From positions 7,192,001 to 7,256,000 of the forward strand of contig NZ_JAUSUT010000001.1 in assembly GCF_030814215.1 (NCBI RefSeq): DNA of 64,000 nucleotides. Direction: 5' to 3'. Of this stretch, positions 16,474 to 25,435 are shown piece by piece. The notes below the pieces were generated by a model, which was given only the letters and a program-made list of their open reading frames with translations, was not told where the DNA came from and searched no databases. Numbering within the stretch: position 1 is the first letter of the stretch; every line of letters begins with the position of its first letter. The position numbers were made by a program, and so were the translations under genes. The stretch comes from Amycolatopsis thermophila. Its GTDB lineage: Bacteria; Actinomycetota; Actinomycetes; Mycobacteriales; Pseudonocardiaceae.

Positions 16474-16943
16474 TGGTGGCGACAGACCTGAGCACCACCT
16501 GGCCGTGGCCCAGGCGTTGCTACAACCGTCCTCTCCGTGCCGCGTTGCCGCTGGTCAAGCAGGTGATGCGCTGGTTGGCCGGCCCCGGTCGACAATCACA
16601 CGCTCGGAACCGGCCGGTTGGGCCAAGTTCGGTCTGCACCCCCGCCGGACTGCCCATCGCCCTGCCGCCGGCCGATCCGAAGGTCGACCAGCGGCAGGTT
16701 CTACTCGCCGACCGCCCACGGCTGCTGATCACCGCCGACAAGGGCCACTACGTCTCCGACGAACTCAACCGCTTCCCGGCCGAGCGCGGGGCCCGGCCGA
16801 CTGAACCTGGAACAGCACGGCGGACGCACCACCAAGGCGTCAGCGTCCACACCGCCCAACCCATCCTGGCCCTCAGCGCCATCTGGCAGAACCCCGCCAC
16901 CGGCCAACCCATCGCCCGAGCCCGGACCGCCCACGACCACTGA
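16474..16943 (+). pseudogene. decayed IS982-family transposase
   Basis: Several transposase blocks survive in order but in different frames with large internal deletions: VATDLST at the start, HLAVAQALL, YNRPLRAALPLVKQVM, AGWAKFG, VCTPAGLPIALPPADPK, LLADRPRLLITADKG, LNLEQHGGRTTK, and a final TGQPIARARTAHDH followed by TGA. In intact IS982-type elements these lie in a single frame of about 270-290 residues. At 470 bases and with at least three frame changes it cannot make transposase. CTAGTACCGCAACGG just after the stop could be the remnant of the right end. It lies between two sugar-metabolism gene groups. Confidence 0.7.
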
Positions 16944-17151
16944 CCTAGTACCGCAACGGCGGTCGTGCGAATGGGCGTCGAACGGCGCTGCGGGCCTCGG
17001 GCCCGGCCAGTCATCTGCCCAAGGAGCTGGCGCACCCCGGTACCGGGGCCTGGTTCATGGCCGACATCGACGGCGCCGGCCTGGGGTGCCAGCTGGTTTC
17101 CGCCCAGCCCCTGTCTTCTGACTCACAACCGCGCCACTACTCCTCATTAAT
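16944..17151. other. intergenic stretch without recognisable gene
   Basis: About 210 bases between the transposase remnant and the aldehyde dehydrogenase promoter. No reading frame with family resemblance was found on either strand. The base composition becomes less GC-rich towards the promoter (CTCATTAATTGC). Confidence 0.5.
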
Positions 17152-17165
17152 TGCTACATTGATGT
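17152..17165 (+). promoter_or_regulatory. promoter and possible operator of the aldehyde dehydrogenase operon
   Basis: Extended -10 TGCTACATT (17152-17160) overlapped by the small palindrome ACATTGATGT (17156-17165). The palindrome resembles the ACATNNNATGT operators of the FadR-type regulators but with a 2-base instead of a 3-base centre, so regulation by one of them is possible but unproven. Confidence 0.4.
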
Positions 17166-17193
17166 GACACATCCAGGATTCGAGGAGACCGCA

Positions 17194-18654
17194 GTGATCA
17201 CCTACGACCAGCTCTTCGTCGGCGGCGAGTGGACCACCCCGAGCAGCGCGGAGCTGCTGGACATCCGGTCCCCGCACGACCGGTCGCTGCTGGGCCGCGC
17301 CGCGCAGGCCCTGCCCGCGGACATCGACCGCGCCGTCGCCGCCGCCCGGAAGGCCTTCGACGAGGGCCCGTGGCCCCGCACCACCCCCGCCGAGCGCATC
17401 GCGGTCATCCGCAGGCTGAACAAGCTCCGCGAGGAACGCGCCGACGAGATCGCGGCGCTCATCTCCGCCGAGAACGGCTCCGCCCTGTGGTTCACCAAGG
17501 CCGGCCAGCCGGGGCTGACCCGCCAGGCCAACGCCTACCTCAGGGCGGCGGAGGAGTTCGGCTGGGAGGAGACGCTCGCGCCCTCCGACCGCGCCGCGCC
17601 GGTCCGGTCGGTCGTGCGCCGCGAGCCGGTCGGGGTCGTCGCCGCGATCATCCCGTGGAACTCGCCGTTCTCGTCGGCCCTGGCGAAGATCCTGCCCGCG
17701 CTGCTGGCCGGGAACACGGTCGTGCTCAAGGTCTCGCCGGAGAACACGCTGAGCATGAACCTGCTCGCGCGACTGCTGGAGCAGACCGGGCTGCCGGAGG
17801 GCGTGATCAGCGTGCTGCCCGCGGACCGCGAGACCAGCGAGCACCTGGTCAGGCACCCGGACGTGGACAAGATCGCCTTCACCGGCTCCACGCGCGCCGG
17901 CCGCCGCATCGCGTCGCTGGCCGGTGAGCAGCTCAAGCGGGTCAGCCTGGAACTGGGCGGCAAATCGGCCATGCTCATCCTGCCCGACGCCGATCTCGAC
18001 GCCGCGATCCAGGGAGTCAAGTTCTCCTCCCTGCTCAACAACGGCGAGTCGTGCATCGCGCAGACCCGCATCCTCGCGCCGCGCAGCCGCTACGACGAGG
18101 TGGTCGCCGGGCTCAAGGACCTCGTCGAGTCCCTGGGCGTCGGCGATCCGGCGGACGAGGGCACGTTCGTCGGTCCGATGGTCCGCCGCGACCAGCAGCA
18201 ACGCGTGCTCGACTACATCCGCCTCGGCATCTGCGAGGGCGCCCGGCTCGTCACCGGCGGACCGGAAGTCCCGGCGGGGCTGGAAAGCGGCTTCTACGTC
18301 ACGCCGACCCTGTTCGCCGACGTCGACAACTCGATGCGCATCGCCCAGGAGGAGATCTTCGGCCCGGTCCTGGTCGTCATCGCCTACGACGACGAGGACG
18401 ACGCGGTCCGCATCGCCAACGACTCCGAGTACGGCCTGTCCGGCGGGGTGTGGTCGGCCGATCCCGCGCACGCGCTGGAGATCGCGCGCCGCGTGCGCAC
18501 CGGCACCGTCACCGTCAACGGCGCGCCGATCGGGTTCGACGGCCCGTTCGGCGGTTTCAAGGCCAGCGGCCTGGGCCGCGAATACGGCGCCGTCGGGCTC
18601 GGCACCTACACCGAGCACAAGACCGTCACGATTCCCGCGAAGGCACACCGATGA
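17194..18654 (+). CDS. NAD(P)-dependent aldehyde dehydrogenase
   Basis: 486 residues, full length for the ALDH superfamily. Cofactor region IIPWNSPFSSALAKI, Rossmann FTGSTRAGRRIA, general base Glu in LELGGKSAM near residue 251 and catalytic Cys in NNGESCIAQT near residue 286. It oxidises an aldehyde to a carboxylic acid; substrate undetermined. GTG at 17194 is chosen because GAGGAG at 17182-17187 is well placed; an earlier in-frame GTG at 17164 has no such site. The stop overlaps the MFS start (ATGA), so aldehyde oxidation and export or uptake are co-expressed. Confidence 0.92.
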   Translation: MITYDQLFVGGEWTTPSSAELLDIRSPHDRSLLGRAAQALPADIDRAVAAARKAFDEGPWPRTTPAERIAVIRRLNKLREERADEIAALISAENGSALWFTKAGQPGLTRQANAYLRAAEEFGWEETLAPSDRAAPVRSVVRREPVGVVAAIIPWNSPFSSALAKILPALLAGNTVVLKVSPENTLSMNLLARLLEQTGLPEGVISVLPADRETSEHLVRHPDVDKIAFTGSTRAGRRIASLAGEQLKRVSLELGGKSAMLILPDADLDAAIQGVKFSSLLNNGESCIAQTRILAPRSRYDEVVAGLKDLVESLGVGDPADEGTFVGPMVRRDQQQRVLDYIRLGICEGARLVTGGPEVPAGLESGFYVTPTLFADVDNSMRIAQEEIFGPVLVVIAYDDEDDAVRIANDSEYGLSGGVWSADPAHALEIARRVRTGTVTVNGAPIGFDGPFGGFKASGLGREYGAVGLGTYTEHKTVTIPAKAHR

Positions 18655-20018
18655 CCGCGCTCGACCGCCCCGCCAGACCCGCCGTACGGCCGGCGATGAC
18701 GGCGTTGATCCTGGCCGTCCTGCTGGCCTCACTGGACCAGACCATCGTCGCGACCGCGCTCCCCCGGATCGCCGGCGACCTCGGCGGCTTCCGCGACATC
18801 GCCTGGGTCACCGCGTCCTACCTGCTCGCGTCGACCGCGGCCACCCCGCTGTGGGGAAAGCTCGGCGACATGCTCGGGCGCAGGCGGCTGTACCTCCTCG
18901 CCACCGCGGCGTTCCTGATCGCCTCCGCGCTGTGCGGGCTGGCCCAGGACCTGCCGCAACTCGTCGCCGCGCGCGCCCTGCAGGGTCTGGCCGGCGGCGG
19001 GATGATCGTCCTGACGTTCGCGCTCGTCGGCGACATCGTCCCGCCGGGGGACCGCGGCCGGTACCAGGGCCGGTTCGGCTCGGTGTACGGCGTCGCCAGC
19101 ATCGCCGGGCCCCTCCTGGGCGGGCTGTTCACCGACCAGCTGTCGTGGCGGTGGGCGTTCCTGATCAACGTGCCGGTCGGGCTGGTCGCGTTGGCCATCG
19201 CCGCGCGGTTCCTGCCCTCCGCCGCACGGAAGTCGGCCGCGCGGATCGACCACACCGGCGCGCTGCTGCTCGCCGGGACGGCCACAGCCCTGATCCTGAT
19301 CGCGTCGTTCGGGCAGCGGTGGGGCTGGACCTCGCCGCGCGTCCTGGGTCTCGCGGTGGTCGCGCTCGTGCTGATCGCGCTGGTGATCCCGGTCGAGCGA
19401 CGGGCCGCGGCGCCGGTGCTGCCGCTGTCGATGCTCGCCTCGCGCACGGTCGTGATCGCCTCGGTGATCGGGTTCACCGCCAACGTCGCGATGTTCAGCG
19501 TGCTGGTCTACCTGCCCACCTACCTGCAGGTGGTGGACGGGGCGACGGCCACGTCGTCCGGCGTGCACATGCTGCCGCTGGTCATCGGGCTGGTGGTGAG
19601 CCAGTCGCTGGCCGGACGGTGGATCGCGAACCCGGCACGGGTGCGGTCGGTGCTGGTCGCCGGCATGGCGCTCACCGTCGCCGGGCTCCTGCTGCTGAGC
19701 ACGCTGGCGCCGGGCACCGGGCAGCTCGCGCTCATCGCCTGCTTCCTGGTCACCGGGATCGCCGTCGGGATGGTGCCGATGGTCGCACTGACCGCGGCGC
19801 AGAACGCGGTGCCCGCGGAAGACATCGGCGCCGCGAGCGCGGTGGTGACCTTCGCCCGGTCGATCGGCGCGGCCTTCGGGGTGGCCGTGTTCGGTGCCCT
19901 CCTGGGCGATGACGTGGCGGGCAACATCGGCGGTGCGTTCCGGTGGATCACGCCGGCGGCCGCCCTCGGCACGGGGCTCGCGCTGCTCCTGCGGAAGCCG
20001 GCCGGTTCGCCGCGGTGA
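18651..20018 (+). CDS. MFS drug/metabolite exporter (DHA2/EmrB-like)
   Basis: 455 residues with about 14 membrane helices. The DHA motifs are clear: LDQTIVATALPRIAGDL in helix 1, WGKLGDMLGRRRLYL in loop 2-3, and GPLLGGLFTD in helix 5. Family members export drugs by proton antiport. It begins in the ATGA overlap with the aldehyde dehydrogenase stop, so it is the second gene of that operon. The pairing suggests export of, or defence against, a reactive aldehyde or its acid (inference). Confidence 0.9.
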   Translation: MTALDRPARPAVRPAMTALILAVLLASLDQTIVATALPRIAGDLGGFRDIAWVTASYLLASTAATPLWGKLGDMLGRRRLYLLATAAFLIASALCGLAQDLPQLVAARALQGLAGGGMIVLTFALVGDIVPPGDRGRYQGRFGSVYGVASIAGPLLGGLFTDQLSWRWAFLINVPVGLVALAIAARFLPSAARKSAARIDHTGALLLAGTATALILIASFGQRWGWTSPRVLGLAVVALVLIALVIPVERRAAAPVLPLSMLASRTVVIASVIGFTANVAMFSVLVYLPTYLQVVDGATATSSGVHMLPLVIGLVVSQSLAGRWIANPARVRSVLVAGMALTVAGLLLLSTLAPGTGQLALIACFLVTGIAVGMVPMVALTAAQNAVPAEDIGAASAVVTFARSIGAAFGVAVFGALLGDDVAGNIGGAFRWITPAAALGTGLALLLRKPAGSPR

Positions 20019-20306
20019 TCAGGGACGCCAGGAAGATCAGCACGACGATCTGGTCGTGGGCGAGGTCGGCCATCGCCTCCGGCAACTGATCCCGTGTGTT
20101 CACGGTTCGAGACCAACCCGCTGAAACCAGCCGGTTTCGCCGATGGGCCCGCACCCCGCGGCAGTGACGGACGTCTCGGCGGCGGGGCCGGTAAATGTCG
20201 CGTGACCCCGCTGTGATCTTACCGTTATCCGTGCTACCTTTCCGAACCGTTCCGCTGGGGGGACGGGCACGGCCCGTCGATCGCTCACCACGGACGAAAG
20301 AAGCAG
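20019..20306. promoter_or_regulatory. intergenic region with promoter of the GH12-like lipoprotein
   Basis: No gene is seen in these 288 bases. An extended -10 TGCTACCTT lies at 20232-20240 with a possible CTGTGA -35 at 20211-20216, giving a leader of about 60 bases before ATG 20307. No terminator hairpin for the upstream exporter was noticed. Confidence 0.45.
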
Positions 20307-21263
20307 ATGAACCGACAGTTCACGGCGGCGCTGGTGGCCGCTCCCCTGGTCGTGCTCAGCCTCGCCGGGTGCAAGCCCGGCGGCCTGCTGGCGAGCCAGC
20401 CCACCGGCATCTCCTCCGCCGCGCAGCCCGCCGGCTCGTCGAGCGCACCCGCGAGCACGACGACCACCGAGGCGGCAAGCCCCCCGAGCACCACGCGGAG
20501 CACCGAAGCGACACCGTCGCCGTCGTCCTCGTCGAGCGCGCCGCGCAGCTCGAGCAAAACCCCGGCGCCGGCGAACACATCCACCTCGGTCCCGGCCACG
20601 CAGGCGGCCGCCAAGTCGTGCACCGACCCGGTGTTCACGACGAGCGATCCCGACGGCGGCTGGTCCGACGGCGGCTACTACGTCCACAACAACATGTGGA
20701 ACCAGGACGAGGCCGGCCCGGAAACGCTCTACGCGTGCTCCCACGACAACTGGTACGTCGAGTCGACGCAGCGTGACACCACGTCGGTCAAGACCTACCC
20801 CAACGTCCACAAAGACATCAACAACCTCCGCGGCGCACCGGTCGGCGACTACTCGACGATCACCTCCACGTTCGCCGGGCGCGGCCCGCAGAGCGGTATC
20901 TACGACGTCGCCTACGACGTGTGGCTCAACGGCGTCGGTCAGGGCCAGGGCGTCACCGAACTGATGGTGTGGACCGAGAACCACAACCAGGTCCCGTCCG
21001 GCACCAAGACCGCGACGTACTCGGCCGGCGGCGTCACCTACGACGTGTGGCGCAACGACAGCGGCTACATCGCGTTCGTCGCGCGGAACACGCTGTACTC
21101 GGGTTCGGTCGACCTCAAGGCGATGATCACGTGGGCGGTCGGGCGGGGCTACATCCCGCAGAACCCGACCGTGAACCAGATCGGCTACGGCGTCGAGTTC
21201 TGCTCCACGGACAACACCCCGGCCCGGTTCACGCTCTCGGACTTCTCGGTGACCATGAAGTGA
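20307..21263 (+). CDS. secreted lipoprotein with glycoside hydrolase family 12-like domain
   Basis: 318 residues. A lipoprotein signal (LVVLSLAGC, lipid-modified Cys22) is followed by a Ser/Thr/Ala/Pro-rich linker (about 25-105) and a beta-jelly-roll domain (about 108-318) resembling GH12 endoglucanases: VYDVWLNG-type strand (YDVAYDVWLNG), TELMVWTENH holding the likely nucleophile Glu, YIAFVARN, and IGYGVEFCST holding the likely acid/base Glu. Known GH12 enzymes cut beta-1,4-glucan or xyloglucan. Being surface-anchored, it may help attack plant polymers or act on an extracellular glycan. A single transcription unit with an AAAGAAG-type ribosome binding site. Confidence 0.82.
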   Translation: MNRQFTAALVAAPLVVLSLAGCKPGGLLASQPTGISSAAQPAGSSSAPASTTTTEAASPPSTTRSTEATPSPSSSSSAPRSSSKTPAPANTSTSVPATQAAAKSCTDPVFTTSDPDGGWSDGGYYVHNNMWNQDEAGPETLYACSHDNWYVESTQRDTTSVKTYPNVHKDINNLRGAPVGDYSTITSTFAGRGPQSGIYDVAYDVWLNGVGQGQGVTELMVWTENHNQVPSGTKTATYSAGGVTYDVWRNDSGYIAFVARNTLYSGSVDLKAMITWAVGRGYIPQNPTVNQIGYGVEFCSTDNTPARFTLSDFSVTMK

Positions 21264-21295
21264 CCGCCCGGCCCGCGCGAGACCGGAACGGCGGG

Positions 21296-21790
21296 TCAGG
21301 CGGGGTTTCCCGGCTTGAGGTCCCGAACGTCCCGGAAGCCCACCTGCGGTCCGAAGCCGGTCTCGCCGGTGGCCGCCACCGGCTGCAGGAGCACGCCGAC
21401 GTGGTCGCCGGTGTCGTGCCGGGACAGGATCTCGCCGACGAACCAGGCCGGGCAGTCCGTCAGCAGGGGCACGCCCCGCGGCCCGGGCCGCCAGGCGCAG
21501 CGGGCGAACTTGTCCACCTCGAAGCCGGTGTGCGAGCCGAACAACTCGGCCAGGTCCCGGCACCGCTCGTCCAGCCGGTGCACCCCGAGGTGCGTGGCGC
21601 CGGCGGCGACCTGAAACGTGTGGTTGTTCTTGGACAACCACACCATGAACCGCGACGGGGACGTGCTGCACTGCGCGGCGAAGCCCACCAGGCACCCCGC
21701 CCGGTCCCGGCCGTCGGTGGCGGTCACGACGTACATCGGGTAGTCGAGCGAGCTCATGATCGCCTCGAACCCGGGACTGGTATCGGTCAT
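21296..21790 (-). CDS. flavin reductase-domain protein
   Basis: 164 residues of the flavin reductase-like (FMN-binding split barrel) family: MYVVTATDGRDRAGCLVGFAAQCS with the substrate loop, and FMVWLSKNNHTF and HLGVHRLDE strands. Such proteins reduce or bind FMN, often as the reductase partner of another redox enzyme. ATG 21790 lies in an ATGA overlap with the helical protein's stop, making it the third gene of the molybdopterin oxidoreductase operon. It may supply electrons to that enzyme in place of an Fe-S route (inference). Confidence 0.82.
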   Translation of the reverse strand: MTDTSPGFEAIMSSLDYPMYVVTATDGRDRAGCLVGFAAQCSTSPSRFMVWLSKNNHTFQVAAGATHLGVHRLDERCRDLAELFGSHTGFEVDKFARCAWRPGPRGVPLLTDCPAWFVGEILSRHDTGDHVGVLLQPVAATGETGFGPQVGFRDVRDLKPGNPA

Positions 21791-22272
21791 CAGCTCGTCA
21801 GGATCTGCGGGGACAGCTGCTTGAGCATCGCGTTGCTCCACTTCAGCTGGCGCAACGTCTGGGGGTGGCACCGACCGGCCAGCTTGAGCAGATCGGACTT
21901 CTTGGCCGCCTGGGCGCCCTGCGCGAGCAGTTCCCAGTCCAGCGACACCCCGGCGCACGCCCGGTGCAGCCGCCGCAGATCGGCCAGCAGCACCAGCCCG
22001 GGCTCGGGACGGTCGGACAGCAGGTCGCTCAGCGCCGTGCGCACCGGGGCGAGCGGGCCGGACCGCTCGGCGGCGGACGGTTCCAGGTCCAGGTCCCACG
22101 ACCGGCCGGCCTCCGCCAGCGCCTCGACGTGCTCCCGCGACCAGCGCGCCAGGTCGCGGGCGACGTGGTGGATCTCGGGTTCGGCCGAGTGCCGGTCGGA
22201 CAGCCTGAGCAGCTGCCGGGCCAGTGCGGTCTCGGACCGGTGGAGTTCGCGCAACGCGAGGCCGATCTTCAT
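21790..22272 (-). CDS. all-helical protein encoded with molybdopterin oxidoreductase
   Basis: 160 residues, predicted almost wholly alpha-helical, with repeated His and Glu in the first half (LHRSETALARQLL, SAEPEIHHVARDLA, SREHVEALAEAG). This could be a hemerythrin/ferritin-like four-helix bundle binding metal, but no family can be named with certainty. It begins in an ATGA overlap with the oxidoreductase stop and ends in another overlap with the flavin reductase start, so all three proteins are translated together and are probably functionally tied. Confidence 0.75.
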   Translation of the reverse strand: MKIGLALRELHRSETALARQLLRLSDRHSAEPEIHHVARDLARWSREHVEALAEAGRSWDLDLEPSAAERSGPLAPVRTALSDLLSDRPEPGLVLLADLRRLHRACAGVSLDWELLAQGAQAAKKSDLLKLAGRCHPQTLRQLKWSNAMLKQLSPQILTS

Positions 22273-24587
22273 CGCACCCTCCCCAGCGCCGCCGCGGCCG
22301 TCTTGAACAGCGGCTGTTTCGACACCGGGTCCCATTCGGTGATGGTCAGCTCGTTGGCCGCACGGTGCCGCCCCGGGTCGTCGGAATCCCAGTAGCCGTA
22401 GTGGAAGGGCAGGAACAGCACGCCTTCCCGGATGCCGGCCACCCGCACCCGTGCCCGGACCGTGCCGCGCGGTGTGGTGATCTCGGCGAGGTCGCCGTCG
22501 GACAGCTCGTGCGACCGGGCGTCCGCTTCGGACACCTCGACCCACACCTCGGGGGCGGCGTCGTTCAGCTCCGGGGCGCGGCCGGTCTTCGTGCGGGTGT
22601 GGAAGTGGTACACCGTGCGGCCGGTGATCAGCGCGAACGGGTACTCCGCCGAAGGGGCCTCGTGCGGCGGCAGGTACTCGGCGGGTTTCAGCATCGCCTT
22701 GCCGTCGGGGTTCCCGGCCCGGTACTCGCCCGGCTCGGCCGGCGCGCCGGTGATCAGGTCCCGCCCGTAAGCTTCGCAGTAGTCGGGGTGGGCGAAGAAC
22801 TTCCCGTCGGTGTAGAGGCGTTCGGTGCCGTCGGGGTGCTCGCTGGTGCAGGGCCACTGGATCCCGCCGCCGCCGCGCAGCTTGTCGTAGGTGAAGCCGG
22901 TGTAGTCGCACGGGCGGCCGGCGCTGGCGCGCTGCCACGCCTCGAACGCCGACTCCGCGTCGTGCCAGGACGGGAACGGGTTGCCGTCCCGGTCGCGGAA
23001 GTCCATGCGCCGCGCGTAGTCCAGGAAGATGTCCAGGTCCGGTTTGGACTGTCCGGGCGGGTCGACGGCCTTGCCGGACAGGTGCACGGTCCGGTCGGCG
23101 TTGGTGAACACGCCGGTCTTCTCGCCCCACATGGCGGCGGGCAGGACGACGTCGGCCAGTTCGGCGGTCTCGGTGCGGAACGCGTCCTGCACGACGAGGA
23201 ACAACCGGTCCTGGGACAGGATCTTCCGGATCCGGCCCAGGTCCGGCAGCGACACCGCCGGGTTGGTGGCCGACACCCACAGCATCCGCAGGCTGCCGTT
23301 CTCGGCGTAGCGGAAGATCTGCATGGCGTGCGTCGGCGACGAGTAGTGCGGGATCCGCAGCGGGTCGAGGTTCCACAGCCTGGCCAGCTCGGCGACGTGG
23401 GCGTCGTTGGCCCAGTTGCGGAATCCGGGCAGGTCCCCGTCGGCGCCGCACTCGCGGGTGTTCTCGGCGGTGGGCTGGCCGTTCATCTGCAGCACGCCGC
23501 AGCCGGGTTTGCCGAGCATCCCGCGCAGCAGGGTGATGTTGTTGACCTGCACGGCCGCGGCGGTGGCCTGGTGGGACTGGTAGAAGCCCTGGAGCACCGT
23601 GCACAGCAGACGTTCGGCCCGACCGAGCAGCGCGGCGGCCGCGCGGATCCGGGAGGCGGGGACGCGGCAGATCTTCTCCGCCCATTCCGGCGTGCAGCCG
23701 GCGACGGCGGCGGCGAGCTCGTCGTAGCCGACCGTGCAGCGCTCGACGTAGTCGTGGTCGATCCGGTCGCCGGCGATGATCTCGTGCAGCAGCGCGTTCA
23801 TGAGCGCGAGGTTCGTGCCCGGCATCGGCGCGAGGTGCAGGGTCGCCGCGCGCGCCACCGGCGTCTCGCGCGGGTCGACGCACAGCAGGGCCGGCGGGTT
23901 GGGCCCGGCGAGCCGGTCGAGCATGCGGGTCCACAGCACGCTCTGCGTCTCGGCCACGTTGTGCCCGAACAGCGCGATGACGTCGGCGTGGTCGACGTCG
24001 GTGTAGGAGGCGGGCTGGCCGTCGCAGCCGAAGGACGCCTTGAGGGCGGCCGCCGCGGTGGCCGTGCACAGGCGCGTGTTGCCGTCGAGGTGGTTGGTGC
24101 CGATCGCGCCGTGGGCGATCGCGGCCAGCGTGTAGTACTCCTCGCAGAACAGCTGGCCGCTGGTGTAGAACCCGATCGAGCCCGGGCCCTGTTCGCCGAG
24201 CAGTTCCCGGCTGCGGGACACGATGAGCGACATCGCCTCGTCCCAGGTCGCCTCGGCCAGTTCGCCGTCGCGCCGGACGAGCGGGGTGGTGAGCCGGTCC
24301 GGTGAGGCGTTGGCCTGCCAGCCGTAGAGGTCCTTGGTGTCCACGCGGCCGTGGTTCACCCGGTCGTCCGCGCGGCCGCGCACCCCGACGATCCGGCCGT
24401 CCTTGACCGCGAGGTCCAGTCCGTCACCGTTGGAGTGCAGTACCGCCGCGGTGGGCACCCAGCGGTCGACGTCCTCGGGCGTCAGCCCGTCGGCGAGGTG
24501 CGAGTCGACCCGCACCGGCCAGGACTCCCCCGGTCCGTAGGGCGTGCGGGCTCCCCAGGGGTCGGTGATCGCGTCACGTGTCTCCAC
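22269..24587 (-). CDS. molybdopterin oxidoreductase lacking N-terminal Fe-S cysteines
   Basis: 772 residues of the DMSO-reductase/assimilatory nitrate reductase superfamily: central molybdopterin domains with DGNTRLCTATAAAAL, GHNVAETQSVLW, VLQMNGQPTAENTRECGADGD and a C-terminal Moco-binding domain (LITGRTVYHFHTRTKTGR, HYGYWDSDDPGRHRAANEL). The N-terminal segment where most relatives carry CxxCxxxC reads AAVLHSNGDGLD, so cysteines are replaced by Ala, His and Asp and no [4Fe-4S] cluster would form. Substrate unknown. GTG 24587 is the likely start; ribosome binding site weak. First gene of a three-gene operon. Confidence 0.85.
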   Translation of the reverse strand: METRDAITDPWGARTPYGPGESWPVRVDSHLADGLTPEDVDRWVPTAAVLHSNGDGLDLAVKDGRIVGVRGRADDRVNHGRVDTKDLYGWQANASPDRLTTPLVRRDGELAEATWDEAMSLIVSRSRELLGEQGPGSIGFYTSGQLFCEEYYTLAAIAHGAIGTNHLDGNTRLCTATAAAALKASFGCDGQPASYTDVDHADVIALFGHNVAETQSVLWTRMLDRLAGPNPPALLCVDPRETPVARAATLHLAPMPGTNLALMNALLHEIIAGDRIDHDYVERCTVGYDELAAAVAGCTPEWAEKICRVPASRIRAAAALLGRAERLLCTVLQGFYQSHQATAAAVQVNNITLLRGMLGKPGCGVLQMNGQPTAENTRECGADGDLPGFRNWANDAHVAELARLWNLDPLRIPHYSSPTHAMQIFRYAENGSLRMLWVSATNPAVSLPDLGRIRKILSQDRLFLVVQDAFRTETAELADVVLPAAMWGEKTGVFTNADRTVHLSGKAVDPPGQSKPDLDIFLDYARRMDFRDRDGNPFPSWHDAESAFEAWQRASAGRPCDYTGFTYDKLRGGGGIQWPCTSEHPDGTERLYTDGKFFAHPDYCEAYGRDLITGAPAEPGEYRAGNPDGKAMLKPAEYLPPHEAPSAEYPFALITGRTVYHFHTRTKTGRAPELNDAAPEVWVEVSEADARSHELSDGDLAEITTPRGTVRARVRVAGIREGVLFLPFHYGYWDSDDPGRHRAANELTITEWDPVSKQPLFKTAAAALGRVR

Positions 24588-24622
24588 TCGCGCCGGAGTA
24601 CCCGGCGGCCGGTCGCGGAAAA

Positions 24623-25435
24623 CTAGCCGAGCCGGTAGACGCGCTGGGCCGTGCCGCCGAACACGGCGTCCCGCTCGGCCGGGCTCAGGCCGGCCACCAG
24701 TTCCTCCGCGGCCTCCCGGACCTGGGCGTAGGAGGCCGCGAGCAGGCAGACCGGCCAGTCCGAGCCGAACATCAGCCGGTCCGGGCCGAACGCTTCGAGG
24801 GCCACCTCGGCGTAGGGGCGCAGGCCGGCGGTGGTCCACCCCGGACCGGCCTCGGTGACCAGGCCGGACAGCTTCGCCGTCACGTTGGGCAGCGCGGCCA
24901 GTTCGCGCAGGTGCGTCGCCCAGGGTTCGAGGTCGCCGGAGGCGATGGGCGGTTTGGACAGGTGGTCGAGCACGAACGACAGCTCCGGCAGGTCCCGGGC
25001 GGTCTCGATCGCCGCGGGCAGCTGGTGCGGCAGGGTGAGCAGGTCGTAGGACAGCCCCGCCCGGGCCACCGCGCGCAACCCGCGCCGGACGTCGGCGCGG
25101 GTCAGCCACCGCGGGTCGGCCTCGCCCTGCACCAGGTGCCGCACCCCGACCAGGCCGGGCAGGGTGGCCAGGACATCGGCGACGTCCGGTTTCCTGAGGT
25201 CCACCCAGCCGACCACCCCGGCGATCACGGGATCGGCCGCGGCGACGGCGAGGAAGTCCCGCGTCTCGGACACGTCGGCGAGCACCTGCACCAGGACGGA
25301 ACGGTCCACCCCGGCCACCGCGTGGTAGTCGGCCGCGGTGAACGTGCGGCGGACCGGCGCCATCTCCGGACCGTCGAGCCAGTCCTGACGCCGGGCGCCG
25401 AGGTCCCACAGGTGGTGGTGCGCGTCGATCAGCAC
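24623..25435 (-). CDS. amidohydrolase, L-fuconolactonase-like
   Basis: 270 residues of the COG3618 TIM-barrel hydrolases: metal-binding start LIDAHHHLWD, WVDLR strand, GVRHLVQGE, catalytic-face His in FVLDHLSKP, and C-terminal MFGSDWPVC with the metal Asp. Known members hydrolyse L-fuconolactone, L-rhamnono-lactone or related sugar lactones. GTG 25435 is preferred over an upstream ATG because it overlaps the stop of the preceding aldo/keto reductase remnant by 7 bases, a coupled arrangement typical of intact clusters. Together with the SDR at 26661 it is what remains intact of an L-fucose-type oxidation pathway. Confidence 0.85.
   Translation of the reverse strand: MLIDAHHHLWDLGARRQDWLDGPEMAPVRRTFTAADYHAVAGVDRSVLVQVLADVSETRDFLAVAAADPVIAGVVGWVDLRKPDVADVLATLPGLVGVRHLVQGEADPRWLTRADVRRGLRAVARAGLSYDLLTLPHQLPAAIETARDLPELSFVLDHLSKPPIASGDLEPWATHLRELAALPNVTAKLSGLVTEAGPGWTTAGLRPYAEVALEAFGPDRLMFGSDWPVCLLAASYAQVREAAEELVAGLSPAERDAVFGGTAQRVYRLG

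Noticed and set aside
16944-17151. Possible small ORFs in the gap after the transposase remnant
   Set aside because: No family resemblance, ribosome binding site or coupling on either strand.
19948-20118. Minus-strand frame with a hydrophobic run (DQIVVLIFLASLI) at the end of the exporter gene
   Set aside because: Mostly antisense to the exporter and lacks a start signal; could be a remnant but there is no support.
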